Below, in pieces: positions 6,172-12,496 of a stretch of DNA of 25,879 nucleotides. The notes beneath the pieces were generated by a model. It saw only the letters and a list, made by a program, of their open reading frames with translations, was not told the DNA's origin and did not search any database. This DNA comes from a virus, in the IMG/VR virus record IMGVR_UViG_3300039249_000046, positions 1 to 25,879 of that record. One strand, written 5' to 3'. A program made the translations under genes and the position numbers. How positions within the stretch are numbered: position 1 is the first letter of the stretch; every line of letters starts with the position of its first letter.

Positions 6172-6699
6172 GCCCAGATCGCCCGCGACCTCAAGTCGGC
6201 CGAGGGGGCGCTGTGCACCCTCCTCCAGGTGTGGGCCATCGTGGCGGCCCAGCTGCCCAGCCTCGGGGTCTCAGCCAAGGTGGTGAGCGGGGCGGCGGCG
6301 GCGCTCGCGCTGGCGTCGCTGTGCGTCAAGGCCGGGCTCACCGCCGACTCGTACGGGCTGGAGACAGCCCTGCTCTCGATCCAGGGCTCCTGGTCCGTGG
6401 TGGGGGCCAACCTCGGCCAGGTGGGGGCGCCGCTCAAGGTGGTGAACCTGGCCGGCACGGGCCTGGCCCTGGCCGTCTTCTGCCTGCAGCGGGCCGCCCA
6501 GACCCGCCGCCCCGCGCCGCCGCTCCCTCCCCCAGCGCCCCCTCCGGTGAGCTCCGTGAGGCTGGAGGGCCCCGTGTCCATCGAGACGGGGCGGGCTCCG
6601 CAGCCGCTCTCGGAGGAGCTCGCGGGGCTGCCCGGGGTGACCTCGGTGGAGAGCGGCGCCGAGGGCGGCATGGTGCACGTGGACATCGGGCTCGGCTGA
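6157..6699 (+). CDS. Membrane protein with Pro-rich linker and small C-terminal domain
   Basis: 180 residues from GTG 6157, which overlaps the upstream stop (GTGA). Hydrophobic segments at about residues 15-60 and 95-115 suggest two or three TM passes. A Pro-rich linker (about 122-137) leads to a short soluble domain with S-V-R-L-E-G-P-V-S-I-E-T and a closing M-V-H-V-D-I strand. That last pattern (alternating strands around a G-V-T-S-V-E-S turn) could be a small ferredoxin-like or HMA-like fold, but it lacks a Cys pair. Function unknown. Confidence 0.65.
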   Translation: MTALRAQIARDLKSAEGALCTLLQVWAIVAAQLPSLGVSAKVVSGAAAALALASLCVKAGLTADSYGLETALLSIQGSWSVVGANLGQVGAPLKVVNLAGTGLALAVFCLQRAAQTRRPAPPLPPPAPPPVSSVRLEGPVSIETGRAPQPLSEELAGLPGVTSVESGAEGGMVHVDIGLG

Positions 6700-6731
6700 C
6701 GCGATCTCACCGCCACCCGCCACCGGGCGGG

Positions 6732-6737
6732 TACGAT
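6732..6737 (+). promoter_or_regulatory. -10 box TACGAT, leaderless start of the AAA+ gene
   Basis: GGG-TACGAT lies 8 nt before ATG 6746, with no Shine-Dalgarno between. The form is the same as at 1999 and 5378. Confidence 0.55.
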
Positions 6738-6745
6738 AGGGCGCG

Positions 6746-7762
6746 ATGGCCGGTCTGGATCCCGATGCGGCCGGCGAGGTCGCGACCTTCGTCACCCGGG
6801 GAGCGCTGACGCTGGTGAGCGAGGCCGCCCGCGGCGCCCTGGCGGGGCGGATGACGGGGAGCTTCGTGACCGAGGAGGTGGACGGGAAGCGGTACGGCCC
6901 GCTGCCGCCGCTCAGCGAGAGCGTCCACCTGGGCGACACCATCGGGGCGACGGTGATCGCGGAGCAGGAGGCGGCCGACCTCGAGGGCCAGCGGATCACC
7001 CTGCCCCCCGGGGTCTATGACACCGTCGTCGGTCTCGACTACGAGCGGGGCATCGTCCGGATGTGCGTGGAGGGCGAGGCGCCCCAGTCGGTGCTCCTGG
7101 TGGGCGACCCCGGCACCGGCAAGTCCATCCTCATGCAGGCGACCCGCGAGGCCCTGCCCGAGGAGGGCAAGTACATCGACGGCAAGCAGATGACCCCGGC
7201 CGCGCTCGCCAAGGTGGTCGCCGACCCGCGCGTCCGGGTGCTCTTCATTGACGAGATCGAGAAGGCGGATCGGGATGCCCAGGAGTCGCTCCTGGAGCTG
7301 ATGCTGGGCCGGGTGTCCACGGCCAAGGTGGGCAACATCCAGGAGATCGTCAAGGATCTGCGGGTGATCGCCGCCGCCAACGACCCGGAGCGGATGTCGG
7401 CGGCACTCCGCGACCGCTTCATCGAGATCGAACTCCCCCACTACAGCCTCCCCCAGCGGCGCGAGGTGATGAGCAAGGTGCTCCAGGCCCGCCACGGGGT
7501 GGCTGAGGAGGATGCGGAGCGGATCGCCAGCGAGGTCGCCCCCCACTCCACCTCTATCCGGGATGCGGAGCAGGTGGCCTGGGCGGAGAAGGAGAACCCG
7601 GCGCTCGCCCGCGAGATGACGGAGCGGATCCGCCGGCGTGCTGGCGGCGCCGAGGCGGCCGTGCCGCCGGGCACCGCACCACCGCGCACTGCACGCACTG
7701 CAACCCGCAAGGCTGCGCCCAAGCCGCCGAAGCCCCGGCCCCGGGCCGCCGCGCCAGCCTGA
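6746..7762 (+). CDS. AAA+ ATPase (RuvB/MoxR-like core)
   Basis: 338 residues. The AAA+ core has Walker A G-D-P-G-T-G-K-S (120-127), Walker B V-L-F-I-D-E-I-E-K (165-173), sensor 1 A-A-A-N-D (Asn 212) and an arginine-finger region L-R-D-R-F (221-225), followed by a helical lid. An N-terminal ~85-residue extension and a Lys/Pro/Arg-rich disordered tail (about 300-338) flank it. The tail is suited to nucleic-acid or virion contacts. Family members remodel proteins or DNA with ATP; the client here is unknown. The short neighbour downstream is a putative metallopeptidase. It does not look like a terminase or an FtsK/A32-type packaging ATPase. Confidence 0.85.
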   Translation: MAGLDPDAAGEVATFVTRGALTLVSEAARGALAGRMTGSFVTEEVDGKRYGPLPPLSESVHLGDTIGATVIAEQEAADLEGQRITLPPGVYDTVVGLDYERGIVRMCVEGEAPQSVLLVGDPGTGKSILMQATREALPEEGKYIDGKQMTPAALAKVVADPRVRVLFIDEIEKADRDAQESLLELMLGRVSTAKVGNIQEIVKDLRVIAAANDPERMSAALRDRFIEIELPHYSLPQRREVMSKVLQARHGVAEEDAERIASEVAPHSTSIRDAEQVAWAEKENPALAREMTERIRRRAGGAEAAVPPGTAPPRTARTATRKAAPKPPKPRPRAAAPA

Positions 7763-7775
7763 CCGGAGGGCTGGG

Positions 7776-8171
7776 ATGCCGCTCCTCCGACCCGGGGTGG
7801 AGGTTGACAACCGCACCCGGTACCCCACCGCCGAGGTGCGGGCGATCATCCAGCGCTGCATGGTGGGGCGGCGGGCCAAGCCTCCCCGGGTGATCGTGCT
7901 CCCTCAGCGCAACCCGGCTGGCGACCTGGCCTTCACCCCGTTCGACAGCGCCCAGCCGATCCGGATCTGGCTGGACCCGCCCTCCCGCTACCCCCAGGTG
8001 GGGGCCAGGACCTGGAAGGAGCAGCTCGCCAAGAGCGCGGGCCACGAGGACTGGCACTTCCAGCACCCGACCGAGGAGTGCCGGGGCGGCAGCTGCGAGC
8101 GGCGGGCGGAGCGCCACGCCACCCGCCAGTACCGCCGGCGGGCCGGGCGGCTGCGGAGGCGGGCACCGTGA
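7776..8171 (+). CDS. Putative zinc metallopeptidase (HExxH), 131 aa
   Basis: GGAGGG a few bases upstream supports ATG 7776. Near the middle is H-E-D-W-H (90-94), an HExxH zinc motif in a helix, followed by H97 and, after a short Cys-containing loop, C-E-R-R-A-E-R-H-A-T (107-116) whose Glu could be the third ligand. This spacing is like compact gluzincins such as the ImmA/IrrE or SprT-like groups. The tail is very basic (R-R-R-A-G-R-L-R-R-R). It may process virion or regulatory proteins; no target is evident. Confidence is higher for the gene than for activity. Confidence 0.65.
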   Translation: MPLLRPGVEVDNRTRYPTAEVRAIIQRCMVGRRAKPPRVIVLPQRNPAGDLAFTPFDSAQPIRIWLDPPSRYPQVGARTWKEQLAKSAGHEDWHFQHPTEECRGGSCERRAERHATRQYRRRAGRLRRRAP

Positions 8172-8356
8172 ACGTGAAGCTGGTGGCCCTGGCCCCCCTG
8201 CTGCGCCCACACCGCGACCGCGACGAGGTGCTGCGCGAGATCAGCGACCGGCTGCGCCGCCTGGACATCCATGTGAGCCGGGCGGTTCGCGAGGTGGAGA
8301 GATCGCGGCTCCGGTGCCCACCGCCCGTGGACGATTCGCCCGACGCTGGGTGCTGA
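8168..8356 (+). CDS. Small charged helical protein, 62 aa
   Basis: GTG start overlaps the upstream stop (GTGA). The product is mainly one amphipathic helix rich in Arg, Asp, Glu and Leu (about 17-48), likely a coiled coil, ending with a Cys. No family recognised. Confidence 0.5.
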   Translation: MNVKLVALAPLLRPHRDRDEVLREISDRLRRLDIHVSRAVREVERSRLRCPPPVDDSPDAGC

Positions 8357-8357
8357 A

Positions 8358-8768
8358 GTGCTCCGCGAGGGCCTGCCGGTCGCGATCCCGCTGACGCCAC
8401 GACCCCACCGCCGCCCCAAGCGCCCGCGCGAGTCCGACCTCGCCTACCGCATGGAGTTGCTGGAGGCGGACAGTCAGTGCCACTTTGAGCGCGCGCACGA
8501 CCTGAACGGGGCCGTGGGCATGGTGCGGCTGGACCAGGAGACCCTCCGCCGTGACCTCCTCGGCGACCCGACCATCGGCCTCAAGGGCATCCTGGGCGAC
8601 ATCCGCGACGAGGTGCATGGCCTGGTCACCACCGTCGGCGAGCTCCAGCAGGCAGGCCCCAGCCGGCGGCGGCGGCTCACCTGGCAGCTCTGGGTGCCGC
8701 TCCTCATCGCGGTGGTGGCGGGAGCGGTGGGGGGGCTGGTGGGGGCGTTCTCAGGGCTCCACCCTTAA
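8358..8768 (+). CDS. Tail-anchored membrane protein, 136 aa
   Basis: The GTG start is one base after the upstream stop. A basic N-terminus is followed by a long heptad-like region (about 35-98) and one C-terminal TM segment (about 111-131) preceded by R-R-R-R, the form of a C-terminally anchored coiled-coil protein. The ATG at 8451 would give a shorter form lacking the basic lead. Function unknown. Confidence 0.6.
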   Translation: MLREGLPVAIPLTPRPHRRPKRPRESDLAYRMELLEADSQCHFERAHDLNGAVGMVRLDQETLRRDLLGDPTIGLKGILGDIRDEVHGLVTTVGELQQAGPSRRRRLTWQLWVPLLIAVVAGAVGGLVGAFSGLHP

Positions 8769-8775
8769 CCGGACA

Positions 8776-8823
8776 CCGCACCGTCGATGCTCCCCGGGGC
8801 GGCCGGGGCGTGGTACGGTGCGG
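8776..8823. other. Nested inverted repeat around a -10-like box
   Basis: CCGCACCGT (8776-8784) pairs with ACGGTGCGG (8815-8823), and CCCCGG/CCGGGG pairs inside, giving a two-part hairpin. The right arm overlaps GG-TACGGT (8814-8819), a -10-like box for the small basic peptide. It may end the upstream transcript and/or regulate the promoter. Confidence 0.4.
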
Positions 8824-8863
8824 GGGGCAGCGCTTGCGGGACGGGGCGTCGTCGGAGGTCGCC

Positions 8864-8983
8864 GTGTACACCCACTCCCACCCCCATAAGCACATGGGCA
8901 AGAAGGGGCACAAGAGCCACAAGAAGGGCCGGAGCCGGGCGCGTCAGCCGCGCAACCGCCTCGGCCAGTTCAAGCGCAAGTAA
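8864..8983 (+). CDS. His/Lys-rich basic peptide, 39 aa
   Basis: GGAGG lies 7 nt before GTG 8864. The first 20 residues alternate His and Lys (H4, H6, H8, H10, H16, H19), and the rest is Arg/Lys-rich, ending R-L-G-Q-F-K-R-K. This basic G-x-F-K/R ending is common in small phage proteins. The peptide is likely to bind nucleic acid or metal. The stop codon forms part of the 8971-9004 hairpin. A convincing ribosome site and a promoter box upstream are the reasons to accept so short a gene. Confidence 0.6.
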   Translation: MYTHSHPHKHMGKKGHKSHKKGRSRARQPRNRLGQFKRK

Positions 8984-9004
8984 CCGGCCTCCGGTTACCG
9001 CTTG
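8971..9004. terminator. Bidirectional terminator-like hairpin shared by two convergent genes
   Basis: CAAGCG (8971-8976) pairs with CGCTTG (8999-9004) and GTAACCGG (8980-8987) with CCGGTTAC (8991-8998), with a 3-nt loop and a 3-nt bulge. The stem holds the TAA stops of both the plus-strand peptide (8981-8983) and the minus-strand gene (8997-8995). No T-run follows on either side. Confidence 0.6.
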
Positions 9005-9201
9005 ACCTCGGTGGAGGGGGCGGGGACCCGCTCCTCGCCCCCTGCCGCCTGCCTGAGTATCGCGGGGTGGCGCCGACCGGAGGGGGTCGGCGCCCAGTGG
9101 CACCAGCAGGGGCAGGGCGGCAGCCCGTGCCACGGCAAGTCGTGCTCGCGGGCACCCTCAGAGGTGGCGCACCCGGCGGAGCAGAAACAGATGGGACTCA
9201 T
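8995..9201 (-). CDS. Cys-rich small protein, 68 aa
   Basis: Last gene of the minus operon. Starts 12 nt after the upstream stop. Cys residues come in two groups, C-F-C-S-A-G-C near residues 5-11 and C-P-C-W-C-H-W near 31-36, with His between, consistent with a small zinc-binding fold; the rest is Pro/Arg/Glu-rich. No family recognised. The alternative is an unread tail of the operon, so support is moderate. Confidence 0.5.
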   Translation of the reverse strand: MSPICFCSAGCATSEGAREHDLPWHGLPPCPCWCHWAPTPSGRRHPAILRQAAGGEERVPAPSTEVKR

Positions 9202-9213
9202 CCGTGGCCGCCA

Positions 9214-9588
9214 TCAGTCGTCGTCAGGACCGCTCGTCGCGTCATTGAAGAGGTCGCGCGCAGCGGCCGCCGCGCTCTCTGGCCGCTCAGGGTGCCCAAG
9301 CCGCGCCAGGATGCGTGTTGCCCGTGATCCGAAGGCATCGAAGTGAGGCGGGAACCAACCGTGAGCCTCCTGGATCCACGACGCCCTCATCCCCTCCCGC
9401 TCGCCCCAGTCGCGGAGCACGGGTAGCTCAGCCATGACGTGCAGGAACGGCCCGCGCCTGGCTTTCCCGCCGATCACGGTCCCGCTGTAGTCAAGGTTCT
9501 CGTGGATGGCGACGCCCCCGTCAGCCGCGAAGCGGCACGCCTCCATGATCTCTCTGAGTGGGAAGTAGCGCTCGCGGAGTTCACCCAT
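9214..9588 (-). CDS. Soluble protein of unknown function, 124 aa
   Basis: The start overlaps the end of the upstream gene by 8 nt. The sequence has a compact, folded look: R-Y-F-P-L-R-E-I-M-E-A-C-R-F-A at the start, I-H-E-N-L-D-Y-S-G-T-V-I-G-G-K-A-R in the middle, W-I-Q-E-A-H-G-W-F-P-P-H-F-D-A-F toward the end, then a helical acidic tail. No family is recognised. Confidence 0.65.
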   Translation of the reverse strand: MGELRERYFPLREIMEACRFAADGGVAIHENLDYSGTVIGGKARRGPFLHVMAELPVLRDWGEREGMRASWIQEAHGWFPPHFDAFGSRATRILARLGHPERPESAAAAARDLFNDATSGPDDD

Positions 9589-10240
9589 TCGGCCGTTCCC
9601 GAGCCTCCCTACCGCCCTTGCCCATCGCAGCGATCAGCTCATCGGGGCGCGAGGTCACAGCGTCATGCACGAGGGCATGGGTTGGGCCGCAGGCCGTCGC
9701 GCTGTACCGTTCCCCGCACTGGGGACAGGTGACGCGGGGTTCCCACGCCTCAAGGAGCGACCGCCGACGGGCGGCGAGGCGGATCAGCTCATCCCGTTGG
9801 GCCACGAGGTCGTGCACCTGGCGCTGGAGCATGGTGATCTCGGCAACCGCTCCGGGGTTGGCAGGATTCGTCACCGCCCTTCCCGAGAATCTCCTGTTGC
9901 GTGCCGGGTTATCGGCCGAGTGCGAGTGGTGGGTGGGGGCACCCGCCGCTGCGTAGAGGGCGTGGAAGATGCCCTCCACGGGCTTCTGATCCGCCAGGCA
10001 GGCGGCGAGGCAGCCGGGGCAGCACAGTGCGTCAGGGTCGGTGCAACCACCGCCGAGTGACCACCCGGGCCCGCCCTTGGCGAACCGATCCTTGCCGCAT
10101 AGCGTCGGCCCCGGCGTCCCGTGGTGGGTCGCCCCGACGAGGCAGACCTCGTGGAGCGGCCGGCCATCGACCAGACCGCCGAAGGCCCACTGGAGCGTCT
10201 CATAGGCCACGATTTCGTCGGCGCTCGGCGTCTCAGTCAT
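9581..10240 (-). CDS. Zinc-finger protein, 219 aa
   Basis: I prefer the ATG at 10240 (GAGGG lies 9 nt upstream) to the one at 10249, which touches that site. The N-terminal half has C33, H39/H40, C48, then C66 and C-C-P-G-C (73-77) and C81, resembling the H...L-C-G...V-T-C-P-x-C-L pattern of small actinobacterial and phage proteins. A coiled coil lies at about 136-166, and a second cluster C-P-Q-C...C...H (172-188) follows. Likely a metal-binding adaptor; role unknown. Its start overlaps the upstream stop by 8 nt. Confidence 0.7.
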   Translation of the reverse strand: MTETPSADEIVAYETLQWAFGGLVDGRPLHEVCLVGATHHGTPGPTLCGKDRFAKGGPGWSLGGGCTDPDALCCPGCLAACLADQKPVEGIFHALYAAAGAPTHHSHSADNPARNRRFSGRAVTNPANPGAVAEITMLQRQVHDLVAQRDELIRLAARRRSLLEAWEPRVTCPQCGERYSATACGPTHALVHDAVTSRPDELIAAMGKGGREARERPNG

Positions 10241-10523
10241 GTGTGACATCCCTCGGTTGGTCCGCTGAATCTCTGCTCAGGTGAGGCTCACGCTCAGCTT
10301 GCCTTCTCAGTGCGGCCACTACAGCCGGGGATGATCCCAGCGGCACATCCACGGGGAGCCCGCCCATCAACTTCGCCACCGTTTTCACCGTCCGTACAAA
10401 GAGGGGCAAATCAACGGGCTCCCCTACTGGAGGATTGAAGGCAGCGAGGAAGGTGGCTTGGGGGTCGCCCTCTATGCGATCAGCTGCGCGCCGCAAGAGG
10501 TCGGGCAGTCTGAGGTTAGGCAT
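10233..10523 (-). CDS. Small helical protein, 96 aa
   Basis: Helices rich in Leu and Arg (about 5-27 and 44-56) with a Pro-rich loop. The C-terminal codons around S-R-D-S-A-D-Q contain the AGCAGAGATT junction repeat. The start is preceded by AGCAGAGATCCCC. No family recognised. Confidence 0.65.
   Translation of the reverse strand: MPNLRLPDLLRRAADRIEGDPQATFLAAFNPPVGEPVDLPLFVRTVKTVAKLMGGLPVDVPLGSSPAVVAALRRQAEREPHLSRDSADQPRDVTHD
10257..10277 (-). repeat. Junction repeat, copy 1 (long form)
   Basis: 21 bp matching 10956-10976 at 19 positions; on the minus strand it begins AGCAGAGATT and lies 16 nt before the start at 10240. It sits within the 3' end of the upstream gene. Confidence 0.7.
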
Positions 10524-10707
10524 GGGGATCTCTGCTCACGATGTAGAGGCGATCCACATATCCCTCGGGTGGGGGCGGTGTCAGGGGCGCCCAATGCAGC
10601 CCGAGCCGCGACACCGTCCGCCCCTGGCAGGTGCAGACGTAGGAGGCATTGAGGCCGTGGCCGCGCCAGTTGGCGTCCTTGTCCGCGCAGGCGCACATCA
10701 GGGTCAT
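10516..10707 (-). CDS. Cys-rich small protein, 63 aa
   Basis: Two C-x-C pairs (C5/C7 and C25/C27) suggest a small zinc site; a Pro-rich turn and a final Y-I-V-S-R-D-P-H-A follow. Its ATG at 10707 overlaps the stop of a 5-codon mini-ORF (10704-10721). The S-R-D near the end is encoded by the junction repeat at 10527-10536. Confidence 0.6.
   Translation of the reverse strand: MTLMCACADKDANWRGHGLNASYVCTCQGRTVSRLGLHWAPLTPPPPEGYVDRLYIVSRDPHA
10527..10536 (-). repeat. Junction repeat, copy 2 (short form)
   Basis: AGCAGAGATC on the minus strand, 3-4 nt before the ATG at 10523. Same core as at 10725, 10967 and 10268. Confidence 0.65.
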
Positions 10708-10721
10708 GCGTCAGTGCTCAT
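10704..10721 (-). CDS. Five-codon mini-ORF (M-S-T-D-A) translationally coupled to the next gene
   Basis: ATG 10721 stands 3-4 nt after the AGCAGAGATT repeat, and its TGA overlaps the ATG of the gene at 10707 (ATGA). The peptide resembles the first residues of the neighbouring 10944 protein (M-T-T-D-A). It may be a leader peptide, or the stump of a gene lost by recombination. Confidence 0.3.
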   Translation of the reverse strand: MSTDA

Positions 10722-10724
10722 GGG

Positions 10725-10734
10725 AATCTCTGCT
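10725..10734 (-). repeat. Junction repeat, copy 3 (short form)
   Basis: AGCAGAGATT on the minus strand, spaced from the following ATG (10721) exactly as copy 2 is from its ATG. Confidence 0.65.
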
Positions 10735-10743
10735 ACCGACCAC

Positions 10744-10944
10744 CTAGACGGCCTTGTTGGGGTCGGTGATCCCGGCCAGCTTGACCAGCTTGTCGAGCAC
10801 GACCAGCCCCTCGTTGAGGTTCCCCAGGTAGTCGAGTTGCTTGCTCTTAGGCAGGGCGTGGTGCATCTCTAGGATGGCCTCGCGGGCGTTGGCGGGCGAG
10901 AACGACTCCGGCTCGGGCTGGGCGGCGGTGGCGTCAGTGGTCAT
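10744..10944 (-). CDS. Small soluble helical protein, 66 aa
   Basis: An acidic Pro-rich start leads to helices (about 18-60) with N-A-R-E-A-I-L-E-M-H and L-N-E-G-L-V-V-L-D-K-L-V-K-L-A. GAGGAG is placed before the ATG at 10944, which overlaps the upstream stop (ATGA). Function unknown. Confidence 0.65.
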   Translation of the reverse strand: MTTDATAAQPEPESFSPANAREAILEMHHALPKSKQLDYLGNLNEGLVVLDKLVKLAGITDPNKAV

Positions 10945-11279
10945 GGTTTCTCCTCTTGGTCTGCTAAATCTCTGCTTCCAGCGGTGTTATCAGCGCCAAA
11001 GAAGGCGAGCACCTCGGCGGACTCTGGGGGTACCGCTGCCTGAACCACCCGACGACCAGCGACAAACGCATTGAAGTCGTCTGCCGCGTGCCACCAGCAC
11101 TGGAAACCCCACACAACCGATCCATCCTCTAGCACGATCTTGGGGTTTGGGTGCTTGACGAGGCGTAGATAATCTCCGATCTCTCCAGGCGGGTAATCGT
11201 CTCCGACATACTCACCAAAGCCGATCAGGCGCACCTCATCATCGTCAGCGCTCAAAATGGCAACCACGCGCTCGCTCAT
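10941..11279 (-). CDS. Soluble protein of unknown function, 112 aa
   Basis: Beta-rich in its first half (V-V-A-I-L-S-A-D-D-D-E-V-R-L-I-G-F-G-E-Y) with a later Trp pair in G-F-Q-C-W-W-H-A. Resembles phage proteins with a short Sm-like or beta-barrel start, but no family can be named. Its end, S-R-D-L-A-D-Q, carries junction repeat copy 4. The start overlaps the upstream stop (ATGA). Confidence 0.65.
   Translation of the reverse strand: MSERVVAILSADDDEVRLIGFGEYVGDDYPPGEIGDYLRLVKHPNPKIVLEDGSVVWGFQCWWHAADDFNAFVAGRRVVQAAVPPESAEVLAFFGADNTAGSRDLADQEEKP
10956..10976 (-). repeat. Junction repeat, copy 4 (long form)
   Basis: 21 bp, two mismatches to copy 1 at 10257-10277. It ends 11 nt before the ATG at 10944. 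Confidence 0.7.
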
Positions 11280-11842
11280 GTCTCTCGCACTCCGAAGCTA
11301 TCGGGCTCGGCGGCCCACTCCAGGGCGCACGGCGCGCAGAGCCGCCAGGGATTGTCCTCGCCGCCCTCGCCGTCCAGTTTCCCGTGACACGACGGGCAGC
11401 GGCCCATGCGGGCCTCCTTCCACGCCGGGCCGATCTCTCCGGGGCCGAGCCCCAGGCGAACGTAGAGCGCCCGGTACTCCTCGGACGGCGGGGTGAGGAC
11501 GAACGGCGGGGTGCCGATCTCCTCGGCGCTCATGCCGCCGCCCAGCGCGGAGAGCCGGTCTACCTCGCCCTGGAGCCGCGTGACCTCCTCGGTGAGCGTC
11601 TCCGCGATGGTGCGCCATTCCTCGGCGTCTCTGTTACCAGGCCGATCCTGGCAGTCGATGCCGCAGAGGGGGCAGGTGCCCACGTCGCGAAGGGCGCGGT
11701 GGTGCTCACACTCAGCGTCGTGACGGCCCGCAGCGGCAGCGGCCTGATGGGCAGGGCGGCAGCGGGTTCGCCAGGCGATCAGTTGCCCCTCGGTCACCCC
11801 GAGAATCGCGGCGTCCAGGGAGAGGAGATCAGCGTCGTTCAT
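11276..11842 (-). CDS. Zinc-ribbon and coiled-coil protein, 188 aa
   Basis: An N-terminal helical part is followed by C-P-L-C-G-I-D-C (about 57-64) with His residues before it, a coiled coil (about 75-102), and a C-terminal C-P-S-C...C-A-P-C ribbon (about 148-170). The two metal sites joined by a coiled coil suggest a dimeric adaptor or DNA/RNA-binding protein. It overlaps its upstream neighbour by 4 nt. No family recognised. Confidence 0.7.
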   Translation of the reverse strand: MNDADLLSLDAAILGVTEGQLIAWRTRCRPAHQAAAAAGRHDAECEHHRALRDVGTCPLCGIDCQDRPGNRDAEEWRTIAETLTEEVTRLQGEVDRLSALGGGMSAEEIGTPPFVLTPPSEEYRALYVRLGLGPGEIGPAWKEARMGRCPSCHGKLDGEGGEDNPWRLCAPCALEWAAEPDSFGVRET

Positions 11843-12129
11843 GCCGGAACCTCGGCGCTGATGGCGGGGGCGACCTCGAAGACGTGGACGATGATGAGCC
11901 CGCCGATGAGATGGCCCATCCCGATGCTCCTGACAATCCGCAGCGAGGCCGGGATCTCCTGTCCGGTATTGATGCAGAGGTAGTGGTGCTCCGTCTCGGG
12001 GAGGGCATCCCCGTGGAGCGCCCAGATGCAGACGGTGCCGCCCCGCTCCCGGCAGTACAGCGGCGGATGGGTGAGGCGCACGGTGGTGACCCCGTCCAGC
12101 ATGAGCGGGTACTTGAACACGGCGAGCAT
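11839..12129 (-). CDS. Small beta-rich protein, 96 aa
   Basis: I chose ATG 12129, preceded by GGGAGA, and not the upstream in-frame starts, which would overlap the next gene. The protein has C-R-E-R-G-G-T-V-C-I-W and a hydrophobic end (I-G-G-L-I-I-V-H-V-F-E-V) typical of a buried strand rather than a TM helix. Function unknown. Confidence 0.65.
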   Translation of the reverse strand: MLAVFKYPLMLDGVTTVRLTHPPLYCRERGGTVCIWALHGDALPETEHHYLCINTGQEIPASLRIVRSIGMGHLIGGLIIVHVFEVAPAISAEVPA

Positions 12130-12142
12130 TGAGGATCTCCCT

Positions 12143-12496
12143 TTACGGCGATGGGGTTGCGGTAGTGAGCGGATAGATGGAGGGCGGCGGGATCTCCGCC
12201 GTTGGCAGCGGGGTGGTGAGGTAGACGCCGGCGCAGGGCGACGATCCGGCGGGCGGCGGCCAGCTGGAGCACGCGGGGGTGGCATACGGCGTCGGCGTCG
12301 GGGTGCCGAACGTGAAGCTGGGCACCGGGGCGTAGGTCGGCCCCGTCCAGGTGCCGGAGGGCGTGAGGCTGGGCGTGGCCAGCTGCACCACGAGCGGAGA
12401 GCCCGGGCCGAGATCCCAGATCACCAGCACCACGACGCCAGCCACGACCAGGATGGCCAAGATCATGAGCAGGCCACGGAGGACGGCGGTCATCAT
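12143..12496 (-). CDS. Membrane-anchored Thr/Pro-rich protein, 117 aa
   Basis: One N-terminal TM segment or uncleaved signal (about 6-28) is followed by an exported-type tail rich in Thr, Pro and Ser (T-P-T-P, P-S-L-T-P-S-G) with a single Cys pair. The ATG at 12496 overlaps the upstream stop (ATGATG). Such stalk-like proteins often sit at the cell surface. Function unknown. Confidence 0.65.
   Translation of the reverse strand: MMTAVLRGLLMILAILVVAGVVVLVIWDLGPGSPLVVQLATPSLTPSGTWTGPTYAPVPSFTFGTPTPTPYATPACSSWPPPAGSSPCAGVYLTTPLPTAEIPPPSIYPLTTATPSP

Noticed and set aside
6746-7762. AAA+ protein as a DNA-packaging ATPase
   Set aside because: The order and sequence of motifs fit RuvB/MoxR-like AAA+ proteins, not FtsK/A32 or terminase ATPases.
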